A stretch of 64,000 nucleotides of DNA from Molossus alvarezi (GCA_037176705.1 CM073886.1:3472001-3536000), one strand, 5' to 3'; positions 1 to 11,008 are shown, counted from the stretch's first letter. Notes: a model not told the origin generated them from the sequence alone. Translations and numbers: made by a program.

Positions 1-1580
1 CCAAAGCTAGAGAGATTTCAGCGAGTACAGAGGACCTGTCAAAGCCATGCAGACAGCACGGAGGACTGAGTCCAGGGATGAGGCAACAGATCTGATGAGC
101 TTTAAGAAGAGGAGGTACAACTCCTTAAATGGACTCAATTCACTCTCAACACTGATCCTCTACAGAGCGGTTCCATCCTTGGGCTTGTAGCTGCCAGTTG
201 GGAAAAAAGTTCCCAAAGACCTGACTTACTGTGGTCAAAGTGGGACTTACCGTAGTTCTTCTAATACAACTGAGGGCTTTTGGGTTTAGAAAAATAACAG
301 ATGCTCACACTGAACAAAATGGCCATGTGACCTGGCGACATGGGAAGTGTTGTTTCCTGAGGCTTGCCTCTCAGCGGCTGGATGGCTGAGGGCTCTAGAA
401 GTGAGTCATTCCAGACAGATGACAAGCACCAGGTGTAGGGAAGGATTGGAAATCAGCTTTGAGCATCAGTGCCCATTGTCTGTGGTCAGAAGTGGCTGAG
501 CTCACCTTCCTAGAACTGTAATGGAAGCTGGTTAAACAGAAAAATGTCCAAACTCCCTCAGTCAGAACTGCTGGGGTGGGGAGAGAGGCTGCGGTTAAAA
601 TGCAGATTCACAGATCCCTCCTCAGGTAGTCGGGAGTTTTCTTAAACAAGCGAATGTAATTCTAATCTTCAGGCAACTTTGAGAAACGTTGGGTAGCTCA
701 TAAGTGCACGGCGACTTTAGCATCAGCCAGACCTGGCCTGAGGCTTGGCTTTGCCTCTCGCTGACTGCAGAACCCTGAGCAAGCTGCCGACTCAGTCTGC
801 AGCCCAGCTTCCACACCTGGACAGCAGGAGTGATCACAGTGCCCAGGTCTTGAATGCAGTCAAGCAAAGGGTTAGCATGGAATTTTGCAAGTGCATAGTG
901 AGTTGTTGTTGTTAATTCTTTTATGATACACTAAACACTCAAACTATTTACTCTAAAGTTTTATTGTTTTTCATTTAAGATAGAGGTTAGAAACTCAAAA
1001 GGCTACCTAGAATCAACAGATAACATTAGGAAGTGAAAGTTGGCTGGATGAAAAGATAATGAGGAATGGCGGAGACTGACAGACTGGAGAATGTATCTCT
1101 CATCTGAAGGAGGCAGCTACTTCTCAATTTTGAATATCTTAGTTTTTCAAGAGAGGTTAAAAATCTAGCTTATGTGAGATTTCCCTCATTTTCAAAACAC
1201 ACCAAGAGACCAAATCCAGCGCATAGCAGAGTTGCTAGATGTGTTGGGATATACTTATACTAAAAAATTATTCATTGTTTATCTGAAATTCAAATTTAAC
1301 TGGGTGTCCTGTTTTGTTTTAATTTTTCAGCCCTAGGCTATGGGTCACCATTGTGCAACTTGGTTCTCAGAGGACCCAAAGACACTGATTTCTAAGGCTT
1401 ACTAGGGCATTTACACACACACACACACATACACCCTCACTCTGGACTGTCCCAGGCTCTGGACTTTGGTATTTGTAAAATACACCCTGCATTATTCTAC
1501 TGTTCTCCCCAGGGCCAGAGTTACTGAGATGCTGATAGTAACATCCAGCAAACTGGGAGAAAAATGTGACAAGAATGTAC
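1..1580 (-). other. DNAH3: DNAH3 intron 5 (partial), no exon seen
   Basis: This stretch lies downstream (minus strand) of the fifth DNAH3 coding exon. I looked for the next conserved dynein-tail exon, which in human begins with an Arg and a run of Tyr residues, and did not find it, so it probably lies beyond the left edge. The stretch holds a degraded MIR-like segment around 690-860, a short CA repeat at about 1411-1432, and a fossil repeat near 1235-1345 that resembles a segment at 7895-8040. The rest looks unique. Confidence 0.6.
690..860 (+). repeat. MIR-like SINE fossil (degraded)
   Basis: The segment has the order of elements typical of the MIR core (a discharge of 'tctg...ctgac...accctgagcaag' followed by a 'cctggac' stretch) but is strongly diverged. 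The assignment rests on memory of the MIR consensus and is weak. Confidence 0.3.
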
Positions 1581-1755
1581 CTCCAAGTCTGATTCAGAGG
1601 GCGTGGCTTCTTGAAGTTCTATTTCCATCTCCTTCTGTAACATCATGTTAATCTGCTCTTCTGGACTCATTGGTCTGCTGTCTGGGTGGTTCACAGAGGT
1701 CACCACTTCCTTCTTCCTGGGTAAGGAGGTCAAGGTGTTGCAGGCCGAGGTGGTC
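1581..1755 (-). CDS. DNAH3: DNAH3 coding exon 5
   Basis: This minus-strand exon is 175 nt: one base finishing the Arg codon, then 58 codons ending at phase 0. The acceptor is cttcttttcag and the donor is GAG|gtacat. It encodes RKKEVVTS, PDSRPMSPEEQINMMLQKEM and PSESDLE, which align with the corresponding DNAH3 region in human (SRPMSPEQQ.., PSESDLE). It is the last DNAH3 exon visible in the window. Confidence 0.9.
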
Positions 1756-4700
1756 CTGAAAAGAAGATGTGGCTCAGCCCCTGAGTCGCTCAGAGGTTCT
1801 GAGGTTATTGGGCCTTCTTTCCCTGGCCACACTAGTGTCCTTCCACAGAAGCCGCCCCTCCTCCATGTCACCTAACAGGAGGCTGTGCCCGTCAGGGACC
1901 ACCTCTCACATGGAACGCTGCATAGGTGTTAGTAGTGGTTTGCTCAGTTGGTTAATTCATTTCATTTAGACTCTGATAGTTTGTTAGATTAAGGGGATTT
2001 GTGGGGAACACCCACTGGTTCCTGGGTGTCTGGGTTTGCTTTGGAGAGCATGGTTCAGCCTGGTGTCCTGAAACCCCTTGTCTCCACAGGGACAACTTAC
2101 CTAGTGGGATCCTCTTTGTCTTTGAAGGAGAACTTCACTTTCTTCTTCCTGGGCTCTGATGAGCCTTTTGTTGCTAGAATAGTGGAGAAAGACATCAGTG
2201 ATGGGCAGTGGCCTTGGGCCATCCTCTGTCCACAGCGATGAGCTCTCAGGACTGTCCCGAAGCACACCAAGGGGGTGTCTTTGGCGCAGTGCGATGAGGC
2301 ACAAGATGTGGGTTCTGGCCCCACCTGCACTAGTTATCTGTGTGACCCTGAGAAAGTGACTTCGTACTCTGGGCCTCAGTTGTGAAATGGGAATGAGCAT
2401 GCTGTCCTTTCATCTGTACATGTACCAGGGATGAATAACTGCCTACTTGATTCACGATCCCACCGTTACTCTGTTCCTTAAATGTCAGGTGTGTATTATT
2501 GTTTCATATATTTTTTAAATAGACTCAGGCTTTTAAACTTAATATATTTATTTTAAAGGGCATATTATATGGTTATCATAAATAAAAAACAGTATTCTTT
2601 GCAATAAATAAAAACAGCATCATTTGCAACAGAGAGTAACTAAGGTAAATTTGATAGATGACATAAAACTCTACTCTTCAGCTTGCTTACGTTTCTGGCC
2701 TAAGGAAATTAACAAGGAATAGAGAAGTGTTAATGACACACTTGATAGTAAACTGACATTCTGAGAAAATTACAGAGAACCGAAGACTCAAGGAGTATTT
2801 CGAGTTCATACTTGAGCTCAATCTACTCCAAATATAATAGTAATAGACAGAATACTCTTTAAAAATTAAAACATATATTGCTCCACATACACCCAACAAG
2901 AACTACTAAAGGAAGCCCTTACACAGATGTATGCGTCCCAGGTGGGGTTAAATCAATGAATACATAAAAAGTCCCACGGTCAGCAGCTTCCAAGATGGCC
3001 CCCAGGACCGCCCCCCCCCCCCCCCGCCCCTGCTGAGATCATGCCCTTGTGAAATCCCCTTGAATGTGGGCTTGGCATCTCACTCCTAACAAACAGAACA
3101 TGGCAAAAGCAATAAAATGTCACTTTCAAAACTAAGTTTCCAAAAGACTGTAGTTTCCGTCTTGCTGGCTCTCTCCTCTCTCTTCTTCTGCCCCTTGTTC
3201 CCTCAGAGGGAAGCCCGACATTATGGCTGCTGGGCCTAGAGGGCCACGTGGCAGGAAACTGATATCCATGGGCAACAGGCAATGAGGACCCGGGGACACG
3301 AGTGAGCCTGGAGGAGGAGCCTTCCCTGGTGACCTTCAATGGCTATGGCCCTGGCTGACATCTCAACTGCATGCTTGTGAGAGACTCTGAGCCAGAACCA
3401 CCCATTAAGCCGTACCCAGATTCCTGACCCACAGACTATAAGATAGTAAGTGGTGGTTGTTTTAAACCATTAAGTTTGGGGGTAATTGTACGGCAATCGA
3501 TGAAAACAAGTGCTTAGAGAACAGTGTTTGGTGCATTGTAATGTAAGGTTGGAGGTGTATGGTAAATGTAAGGTTAGCTATTACAATCATTTCCTTTTCA
3601 CAGATGAGGAGACTGAGACTCTCTGAGGCTATTCAGAAGTGGCTGCAGCAAGAGGTGAAGCCAGGACGAGAACCAGATTACACTTCTCCCTCCAAGACCC
3701 CGTTCTGAGCTGGTATGGCACAGTGCCACAGATACCTGGCAGCTCTGGAATGACCCTTTCCCTAGGGACACTGATGGTGACTGGCTGGTAGACCTTCAGC
3801 AGGTCCTTCAGCTGCAGGTCCTGAGCTGCCAAGGAGTAGTTGTTGGCGATGGAATCGCTGGGTCCACGATGGTGGAGCTGCTCTTTGAAGGGAACAGCCA
3901 GGGTCCACGACGTGCGCTGCATCAAGGGGGGGTAAATGCTGTGCGACATGACAGTCTGCAGGGGAGACACGCAGAGTGAGACACGCAAGGGCTCGGGGCT
4001 CCTGGCTCTACTCTCATCGAGACTCCTGGAGTCCCGCATGCCTCACGCTGTTTCTGCCTTCTGCAAACTTACTGCGTACACTTTCAGAGTGGATAGCAAG
4101 TGTACTTCTCTGGCTGGCTTTCCATACACAGTAAGTTTGGGAGGCAGGTAGTTGATTTCTATTGTCTTTATTCCTTATGGACATGGCTATAAAGGAGAAA
4201 TAATTACTCTCACTTTACAACTGAAGATAAAGAAGTTCAGGGAGTTTAAATAACACAGCAGGTAGGTGAGAAGGCCAGGTTCTAACTCACCATTGTACTA
4301 CTGCATAATTCTTTCTCCCTCACTGCTCTGGCATTCCCGGTGACAGAGATGACCAAAGCCACGAAAGCCACTCGCCAATCCTGCCTGCCTGCCCCCCACC
4401 TGTACTGGCAGAAGATCAGCAGCCAGGTGAACAGACCTGATAGACTTCAGATGGCTCCTCGTTGGCAGAAGCAGGCAGAGGGGGCAGCTCGGGCCGCTTC
4501 TGGGAGTGGCTCATGTGGTGTATCGAGTCACTTCTGGGGATCTGTGGGAAGGAAACAAAGTCACTCTTTAGGAATTCTAAGAGGTCCCCAAGCCTCTAGG
4601 TTGGTGAGGAGTGAAGAGATCCCATTTTAGGCACAGAGTTCTGCTACACACACTTTTCTCACTCCCCTCTATGGTGTAGGTCTCATTTTTTAATCATCAG

Positions 4701-7177
4701 TCTGACTTTCCACCAGCATCTCGTCCAAGGCTACACATCTATGAGCAAATTCATATACTGTTTCCCCAGGGAAGAGCCCAGATTCTAAGGGCACCCCAAG
4801 CTGCCCTACCCTGGCTGTGATTAAAAGGGTTTGCCAAAAAGTACTCTTGCATTTCTCATATGCAAAATGCCAAATAGAAATTTACTCATGCAGTAAGTAG
4901 CACAGTAAGTAGCACTATATGACGTGTGTGCTTAACATAGCAACACTGTGCTTCCTGTAGAAAAAATATCACTTAACCATGTGGGTGTTTGAGCCCACCA
5001 TTCCGTTCAGTGAGTGTGTACCTGGGAGTAAGCCTCAGGAACGCTCTCTGGTACCAGGTGTCCTTCCTGAGCAGAGCTGAAAGTGCCTGCAGAACTGCCC
5101 CACCAGGTGTGTGCTCTGTCCTACAATCCAGCCCCTACGTGTGGGACAGCTATTTCATCTGAGGCAGTGATGGGGACGCTGCAATTTGTTCCAGCACTGG
5201 AGGAAAACTTCTGGGCTGGACTTACTGATAGGTGTTGCTGTACAACATGTTAAAATAGTTTAAGGGTCCTGGCAGGTGTGGCTCAGTTAGTTGAGCACTG
5301 CCCCAGGCACCAATAGGTCACCCAGTTTAATTCCTTGTCAGGGCACATGCCTGGGTTGTGGGCTCCATCCCCACTAGGGGGCGTGCAGGATGCAGCATAT
5401 CAATGTATCTCTCTCACCTTGACGTTTCCTTCTCTCTCCCTCTCACTTCTTTCCTCTCGAAAATCAATAAAAAACATATAAAAGTAGTCTAAGGGATTTT
5501 TAAGGGCAATTCTGACTCTCTGTGACTGTTCGCCTGAGGCAATTATGTCATGCAGGGTAACTGGCAATGGGTAGTGGGTCCAGGAATATGTAAATCAGAT
5601 GTTAACCAGCCCCACTCCCCAATCAACCCTTCACTGAAGACTCAACCTTGCAAAATAATAACAACAACATCTGCCATTATTTCCAATTATTATGTGCTGG
5701 ACACGAGACTTTTCATACCCATATTCTAGCTGAAGAAATGCAGTGTCTGAGAAGAGAGGGCACACATCCTAGCCACACAGAGGTGCTTTTAAATGCACAT
5801 CACTCCTTATCCCAGCACTGGAAACAGGAAGTTCATGTACACAAAAAGTTACTTTAGGAATGTGTTGATCTTAAAATTAAACAAACGTGCAAACCATAAA
5901 CACAGATGCATATTGAGCCTGGGGACTTTAAAAACAGAGTCGTTTCACTGATCTAATGGCCTCATTCAGTGGTTCTCAACAATGGCGGCACTCCCCAGCA
6001 GAGCTTTCTGAAACATGGGGTGATCAGGCTCCACCTCCAACAAGAGGAGTTTGGGACCCACAGACCCTGTTACCAGTTGAGAGACCTTGCTTTGTTGGCT
6101 TAAATCACTGTCTGTCTCTCTGCTCTTGACCTTGATTTGAAGGATCAAAGAGCTGAGCAGTCATTTCCAAGAACTCCCTCTTCCATTACTGAAATTAAGA
6201 TCAGACATGTACTGATGAGGTGAGTAAAATGAAACATCCAGCATCAACTTGAAAGAAGCCTGGTCATCCCAAGCAGGTGTGATACTACCCAGGGTAGGTT
6301 TAGGCAGTAGTACTTCCAGGGATGTGAAGTCATTCATTCATGGTTTCCTTCAGGATCCCAGGTGTACAACAGTTTCCTCATCTGCCTGAAGAGCTGTTTT
6401 CCAGGATTGAAAGTTAGGGTTGTCTGTATTCTGTCTTTGCAAGCAAGGTTTTGTGGCCAGTGGAAATCTTTCCCTTGGCCTACCTTATAAATCTGTTTCA
6501 AATAAAAATCTTCATTAAAAGAACAGCAAACAGCATTTAAAGTGTGCCTCCAGGCACTTCATAGTATGACCACCTCATGGATCTCAGCTCTGACAATGAA
6601 GACCCTGGCACCTAGGGTGGGCAGAACTGTTACTTTAACATGGCTCATTTCTGACCACATGTGATGTTGCCCGTCCTTTATAGAGGCCATTCCCAAGTGC
6701 TCGCCTGAGGACCTGCTAAGCAGAATCTCGCGAGTCTTAGCTACAAAGGCGGACTCCAAGGCCATGCTCCAAACTTTGTGGATCAGCATCTATGGGGTCA
6801 GGCCAAGCCTCTACATGCAAAGACACTCCCAGGTGTTCTGATGTGCAGCCAGTGTTGGGAACTATGGGATGGAATATATGGTCTAAAGAACTTTGAAGTT
6901 CAACAGGTGTCTACCCTTGAAATTTCCCCAGTAAAACGTGAGGATTGGACTAAAAAGCCTAATTCAGCAAAAAGCATATTTCAAAGGACATAACACAAAA
7001 ATGTGATTAGCATACTTGCTCAGTCAAGGAATCGAACATGGTCATCGGTCTGTGATTGAAACATCTCCTTCCCATCCACCCCCAATTCCCCACATGTTGA
7101 AAACACGGGTGAAAAAGAAAGAGAAACACCTTAAAATTCATACATACCTCTGGAGATGAACAATCCATGTCACTCAT
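1581..7177 (-). CDS. DNAH3: DNAH3 5' coding region, dynein axonemal heavy chain 3 (partial, exons 1-5)
   Basis: Five minus-strand exons join as 7177-7148, 4541-4437, 3955-3736, 2173-2101 and 1755-1581 and encode about 201 residues. Phases are 0, 0, 1 and 2 at the four junctions and 0 at the last donor, and every intron begins GT and ends AG. The conceptual product starts MSDMDCSSPE and contains PPLMQRTSWTLAVPFKEQ, SIANNYSL, KDLLKVYQP and SRPMSPEEQ, which match the N-terminus of mammalian DNAH3 as I remember it. DNAH3 is a heavy chain of about 4,100 residues in axonemal inner-arm dyneins that drives ciliary and sperm flagellar beating. Only the variable N-terminal tail is present; linker, AAA+ motor and microtubule-binding stalk lie outside the window. 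The gene is divergent from LDAF1, about 2.8 kb away. The open frames show no premature stop. The identification is secure; the 5' UTR and transcription start are not resolved. Confidence 0.92.
2101..2173 (-). CDS. DNAH3: DNAH3 coding exon 4
   Basis: This minus-strand exon is 73 nt. It completes a codon with two bases and ends two bases into the next. The acceptor is ccactattctag and the donor is ACTAG|gtaagt. It encodes GSSEPRKKKVKFSFKDKEDP followed by T and a split Arg codon, a basic linker matching the Ser-Ser-Glu-Pro..Lys-rich stretch of DNAH3. Confidence 0.88.
2300..2430 (+). repeat. MIR SINE fossil
   Basis: The segment reads like the MIR core: 'tagttatctgtgtgaccctgag' in the left part, then 'gggcctcagttgtgaaatggg'. 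These are the typical tRNA-Leu-like and CORE motifs of MIR in plus orientation. It lies in a DNAH3 intron. Confidence 0.65.
2985..3515 (+). repeat. MLT1-class MaLR LTR fossil
   Basis: The segment contains 'agagactctgagccagaacc', 'cccagattcctgacccacag' and the terminal 'ttaaaccattaagtttgggg' stretch, which are hallmarks of mammalian MLT1 solo LTRs (ERVL-MaLR) on the plus strand. A run of about 17 C at 3010-3026 lies near its left end. It sits in DNAH3 intron 3, antisense to the gene. The assignment is from memory of the consensus. Confidence 0.55.
3736..3955 (-). CDS. DNAH3: DNAH3 coding exon 3
   Basis: This minus-strand exon is 220 nt, entering in phase 0 and leaving after one base of a codon. 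The acceptor is ctcccctgcag and the donor is CCAG|gtatct. It encodes TVMSHSIYPPLMQRTSW, then AVPFKEQ, HHRGPSDSIANNYSL and LKDLLKVYQPVTISVPRER, the best conserved part of the DNAH3 N-terminus. The open frame runs on past both splice sites, so the boundaries come from splice consensus plus phase fit with exon 4. Confidence 0.92.
4437..4541 (-). CDS. DNAH3: DNAH3 coding exon 2
   Basis: This minus-strand exon is 105 nt (35 codons, phase 0 at both ends). It is preceded by a pyrimidine-rich acceptor ending ccttcccacag and followed by CAG|gtctgt. The product includes SDSIHHMSHSQKRPELPPLP and EEPSEVYQ, close to the DNAH3 N-terminal segment known from other mammals. It is Pro- and Ser-rich and probably disordered. 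Confidence 0.9.
4542..7147 (-). other. DNAH3: DNAH3 intron 1 (2.6 kb)
   Basis: This is the intron between coding exons 1 and 2 of DNAH3. It holds one VES SINE (5267-5480) and, around 5970-6070 and 6700-6870, degraded hAT-Charlie-like segments starting with the 'agtggttctcaa' terminal motif or resembling MER20. No coding segment was recognised. Confidence 0.6.
5267..5480 (+). mobile_element. VES-type bat SINE
   Basis: The element starts ctggcaggtgtggctcagtt (tRNA-like A-box region), has a B-box-like 'gtcagggcacatgcctgggttg', a pyrimidine-rich tail (ctctctccctctcac) and an A-rich end with aatcaataaa. It is flanked by imperfect duplications (tagtttaaggg before, tagtctaaggg after). It is in the minus-strand gene DNAH3 but in antisense orientation. 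Confidence 0.85.
7148..7177 (-). CDS. DNAH3: DNAH3 coding exon 1 (start codon exon)
   Basis: On the minus strand ATG at 7177-7175 opens a 10-codon coding part reading MSDMDCSSPE, followed by the donor GAG|gtatgt. The human protein starts with a similar MSD..CS motif (from memory), which supports this start. The coding part is only 30 nt, so it is easily missed. The 5' UTR continues to the right of 7177. A polypyrimidine tract and AG just upstream (minus strand, near 7195) leave open an additional untranslated exon. Confidence 0.8.
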
Positions 7178-8492
7178 GTTGTGCATTCTAATTGGACCTA
7201 TGAAAACTGAATAAAGTGATTTCAGCTTCTTCCTCTCCTACCAGTGGCTCTGAAATTCACACTTCCTTCTAGCATAATGGGGATGACACAGAGAATGGAA
7301 CTTTGCAGATGTTCTGAACATTCTGTTCGCAGGGCTGCCTCTCTGAGGTCACAGACTTCAGGCCCCTGAGGAGTTCCCTGGTGGAAGAGGAGAGAGAGGG
7401 GAGCTGGCATAAGGGGGCAGCACTGGGGTTCTGCAGGGCTTTGTGCTGTGACTTCAGCGCCCCTTGTGGTGGCCACTCTTCCTTCCCACTGAGCTTCTCC
7501 TATTGGACCTTTTCCAGGAACACACCGAGTTCACTGGAAAAACTGAAGTAGAGTTACATATTAAAACAGGGAATGGGGAGGGGGCACCCCCGAAACAATA
7601 TCCCTGGGAGCCTGAACTCTTCTGTCTTCTCCTCCCTGGGCTGTTTTAACACTGGAGGTGCTGTACCCAGGGTTCTGAGTCTGTTGCTAAGGAAGGAGAG
7701 GAGTCTGCTGTGCAGTCTGCTGTGCCCACATACAAGACTGGGCTTGACTTCACTCAGTGTCCTAGTGCCTCCCTTTGCCGGGTCCAGCCAGGCAGCAGGA
7801 AATACGGTGACAGAAGGGAAGATAGGAGGGTATTTAGCAATGATCCTGGAATGTAGAGGTGAGTGGCATTAAGGGACTGTGCCTTTGTAATTAGAATCTG
7901 AGGTAAACAACAAAGAATTTTTTAGCATAAGTATGTCCGATTCAACAGTTGAACATACTAATATCAAAAAGTTATGCTGCTTACCAGAAATTGAAATGAA
8001 ACTGGGTGTCCTGTGTTTTTATTTGCTAAATCTGGCGATACAGAGAGAAGAGGTCCACTAGGGTCCATCTCTGTGGTGTGAACAGTTTACGGTTTCCATC
8101 TGTTGCTGGACAATTTTCACCCAATCCTATTTCACCCAAGCCCAGTGCTCCTGGCCGGTCTGTCCTGAGGCCTGAGACGGCTGCTTAGCCAGAGGAAGTA
8201 AATGCAAAGACACAGAAGAGACCGCACACGGATTTGTTTCACTGGCCCTCAAATGGTCACCCAGAGCCATATCCTGATGCTGTAGAGAGATGCTAAGACC
8301 TGGCCATCAGGGAATAAATAATGCATTGGAGGAGGCAGCCCAACACAAGGGAAAGCGAAACCTGGTTGGCCCTCCAAAAATGACAGGTGGAAGGAATTAG
8401 GGGATTCCCAGAGGCCTCCGTAGATGGCACCCTTGAGAAAAATCCCAGTGGAAGCCCCAATTCAGCTTTTCAAAACAACACTTGCTAGGCCT

Positions 8493-8655
8493 CAGTGGTT
8501 CTCAATCTCCCTAATGCTGCGACCCTTTAATACATTCCTCATGTTGTGGTGACTTCCAACCATAAAATTATTTTCGTTGCTACTTCATAACTGTACTTTT
8601 GCTACTTCTATGTCTTAGGCGACCCCTGTGAAAGGCGTTGAGAACTGCTGCACTA
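8493..8655. mobile_element. Non-autonomous hAT-type DNA transposon (about 160 bp)
   Basis: The left end 'cagtggttctcaa' and the right end 'gttgagaactgctg' form imperfect terminal inverted repeats. The interior 'ataaaattattttcgttgct' and 'cttcataactgt' is characteristic of a mammalian hAT family related to rodent URR1. The family name is not certain. Confidence 0.65.
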
Positions 8656-9129
8656 GGGGATAATGGTTGTAAAGTTTTGTTCTGAAGCAAAACAAACAAA
8701 AACATTTTCCTGAGTGGGACACCCATAATACTGCAGCTGAACCAAGTGCAGGAAGCCACAAGGACTGACCTGCACATAACAATTTAGGGTATCTGTCCAT
8801 GTCCTCTAATCTCCACCTACTATTAGCTCCCCTTTCTCGCTGTTGTGGAGTCAGAGCCAGATCCCTTAGCTTAGTATTATTATGTTTATCCCAAGTTTGT
8901 TTTTCTGCCCATCAGCCTGATCACTTCCAGAACAGGAGTTGGTAGCAGTGTACCATCTCATATTTTGGAGCCTGTGCTCCAGCTGGGTTCTGAGTTCTGC
9001 ACAGCCAGTCCTCGCTGCAACCCTGTGGCTGCTTCTCTCTGCCTGAAGAGCTCTTTTCCAGGATGCTGTGGACACAAGCCACGGAAGAGTACAGTCAACA
9101 CAGGTCCCAGGATGGGAAGTGCCTGAGAA

Positions 9130-9262
9130 CTAACTGCGCTAGCAGGCCAGCGCTCAGGTCTATTATGTTACAGATAAAGCTGAGGCTCCGAAAGGTCAGG
9201 GATCCAAGGTCACAGAGTGAGTCAGCCCTGGGACTAGAGCCCAGGAGTGTTGTCTCCCCAGC
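9130..9262 (-). repeat. MIR-like SINE fossil
   Basis: The segment reads 'acagataaagctgaggctcc', then 'ggtcacagagtgagtcagcc', which resembles the reverse complement of the MIR core. It is diverged and the boundaries are approximate. Confidence 0.5.
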
Positions 9263-9289
9263 TCATTGTCTTCACTAGTATGCCCTGTG

Positions 9290-9470
9290 GCAGTGGTTCT
9301 CAACCAGGGACGACTGTGCCCCCCACCAGCGGACATCTGGCAACCCCTGGGGGCAGTTTGGTTGTCACAACGGGGGTGGAGGGAAGGGGAGTACTAGTGG
9401 CATCTAGTAGGTGGAGGCCAGGGATACTGCCAGACTTCCTGCGGAGCAGGACAGCCCCCGACACAGCCCT
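9290..9470 (+). mobile_element. MER5A (hAT-Charlie) fossil, 3' truncated
   Basis: It begins 'gcagtggttctcaaccaggg' and continues 'gtttggttgtcacaacgggg', 'ctagtggcatctagtagg' and 'ggacagcccccgacac', matching MER5A in plus orientation. The far terminal inverted repeat is not evident, so it appears truncated. Confidence 0.75.
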
Positions 9471-9899
9471 TTCCGGCGCAGTTAGCAGCGCTAGCACTGG
9501 GAAACCCTGCGCAGGGCGATCAGCCAGGGAGCTGTGTGCTGGCGCTACGGGACGGAGGGACGGGGCTCGACTCTCCTCTATGAAACATGGGGACACCCAT
9601 CTACTAGGGCCCTACGGCTCTCACTAGTTCAAGCCGCTTGCATTTGAGAAGTAATGCTCAACCCCCCGACCCCCGGCGGAATCCTTCTTTAGGTACCCTC
9701 AGTGCCACAGATGTTTCCAGAAGAGCTGCCCGTCCACCTGTCCCAGCGGTGACCTGAGCACTCTCGGGTCACCACAGGGGGATAGGAAAGGCAGCTTCCT
9801 GTCAGCCTCAGTTTCCTTATCTGCAAACCTCTGGGGGTTCGTCCGGGTGGTTCCAAAAGGCTGTGGGCTGGGGGACGGCATCGCGCTCTAACGTGGACA

Positions 9900-10720
9900 C
9901 TTTGCAGAGGCGGGGTGTGGCCGCGGGGGCGGGGCTGCGGACCGGGGGCGGGGCCTAGGAAGGGCGGGGCCTCGGGGCGGGGCCTCGGGGCGGGGCCGGC
10001 GGGCTGCACGCTCACGCCGTCGCCTGCGCACTGTGTCGCTTCCTTCCTGGGCTCCTCCCGCTCCCTCGGTTGCACCTGCGACCGGGTGAGCGCCGCCGCC
10101 CAGATCAGGTGAGAACTCGCAGCTGGGGCGCCGGGTGCCGCGTGCCCTGCGGGCCAGACCCCTGCCGGCCGGCCGGGGGGCGGAGCGCGGGGCGGGGCTG
10201 AGGCGTCGGGGTTCCCAGCCCGCAGCCCCCGGCAGATTTGGGAATACAGTGACTAATGCTCCGCGGCCCTGGGACGGGCTGGGAGCGCGCGCCCGCGCAC
10301 GTCCGCAGTTACCGCCGGGGTGATGGCAGTGTCGCCAGCCCCGTGCCACCCCGAGACCCTGCCCCGCCCGGGGAAGCCAGGTAGAGGAGTCCCCAACCCC
10401 TTCCTCGGGTTTAATGAAAACGGTGCCCTCCTCCCCGGGGCCCCCTTCTCTCCCGAGGGCCCCCTCCCCGTCACTGCAGAGTCCCCCAAGTTCGTGCTAG
10501 GGTACTCGACTCCTCCTGAGCCCCCCTTTCTCGGCCCCTGGGTCGTCTGCCGGAGCCCCCTCCCCTGGGAGCCCGGTGAACGGCGCCGGCCCGGCGTCTC
10601 CGAAGGGGGCGGTTGGCGCAGCGGTTCGCCCGTGGGCGGGGCCGGGGGGCTCCGAGAAGGCGCGTGAGCGCTCTGGCCCCTGGCACGCCAACCCACACCT
10701 GCCCGATCCAGCGCCCCAAA
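9900..10720 (+). promoter_or_regulatory. LDAF1: CpG-island promoter of LDAF1
   Basis: The interval is very rich in G+C with many CpG dinucleotides, unlike the flanking DNA. Between about 9928 and 9995 it has five GGGCGGGGC-type GC boxes (Sp1/KLF sites) in one cluster. No TATA box is evident, which fits a housekeeping promoter. It directly precedes a strong splice donor (CAG|gtgaga at 10109), so transcription probably starts between about 9990 and 10060. Large open frames on both strands here reflect base composition, not genes. Confidence 0.8.
10010..10108 (+). other. LDAF1: LDAF1 non-coding exon 1 (start approximate)
   Basis: Exon 1 is inferred from the CpG island, its GC-box cluster and the near-perfect donor CAG|gtgaga at 10109-10114. 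An alternative donor CCGG|gtgagc lies at 10086. The 5' limit is a guess from promoter position. The coding start is in the next exon, as in the human gene. Confidence 0.55.
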
Positions 10721-11008
10721 CCAGTTCCCCACACCGGCCCTGTGACCCCGAGTTTCCCAGGCCCCGGGAGACCAGTAAGGGGAGCTGGGCTTTTTCCTGC
10801 TCGTTGCAGAAATGAGATTAGGGTAGATGAGTGCCAGGAACATCCCACAATCAGGGTCGATGCCAGCTGCAGCTTCAAAGACAGGATGTGGGTGTGGGGC
10901 GTTGGTCCTCCGCTCTCCAAGGGGTTCCTGTTTCACAGAAGGGATTGTACGGAGGATCTGAAGCTGAGATAGTTAAAATGTGCTTTAATTTGCTGCTAGA
11001 CGTTAATA

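Larger units (their letters stand above)
7178..9900. other. DNAH3-LDAF1 intergenic interval
   Basis: This interval between the divergent genes contains fossil transposons: a repeat at 7895-8040 like that at 1235-1345, a hAT-type MITE at 8493-8655, a MIR-like segment at 9130-9260 and a MER5A copy at 9290-9470. It should also hold the DNAH3 promoter and 5' UTR, which I could not place. It has no CpG-island character until about 9.9 kb. Confidence 0.5.

Noticed and set aside
9888..10936. Long open frames of 150-227 codons on both strands around the CpG island
   Set aside because: They overlap each other in several frames, are Pro/Arg/Gly-rich as expected from GC-rich DNA, cross the LDAF1 exon 1 donor and show no known domain.
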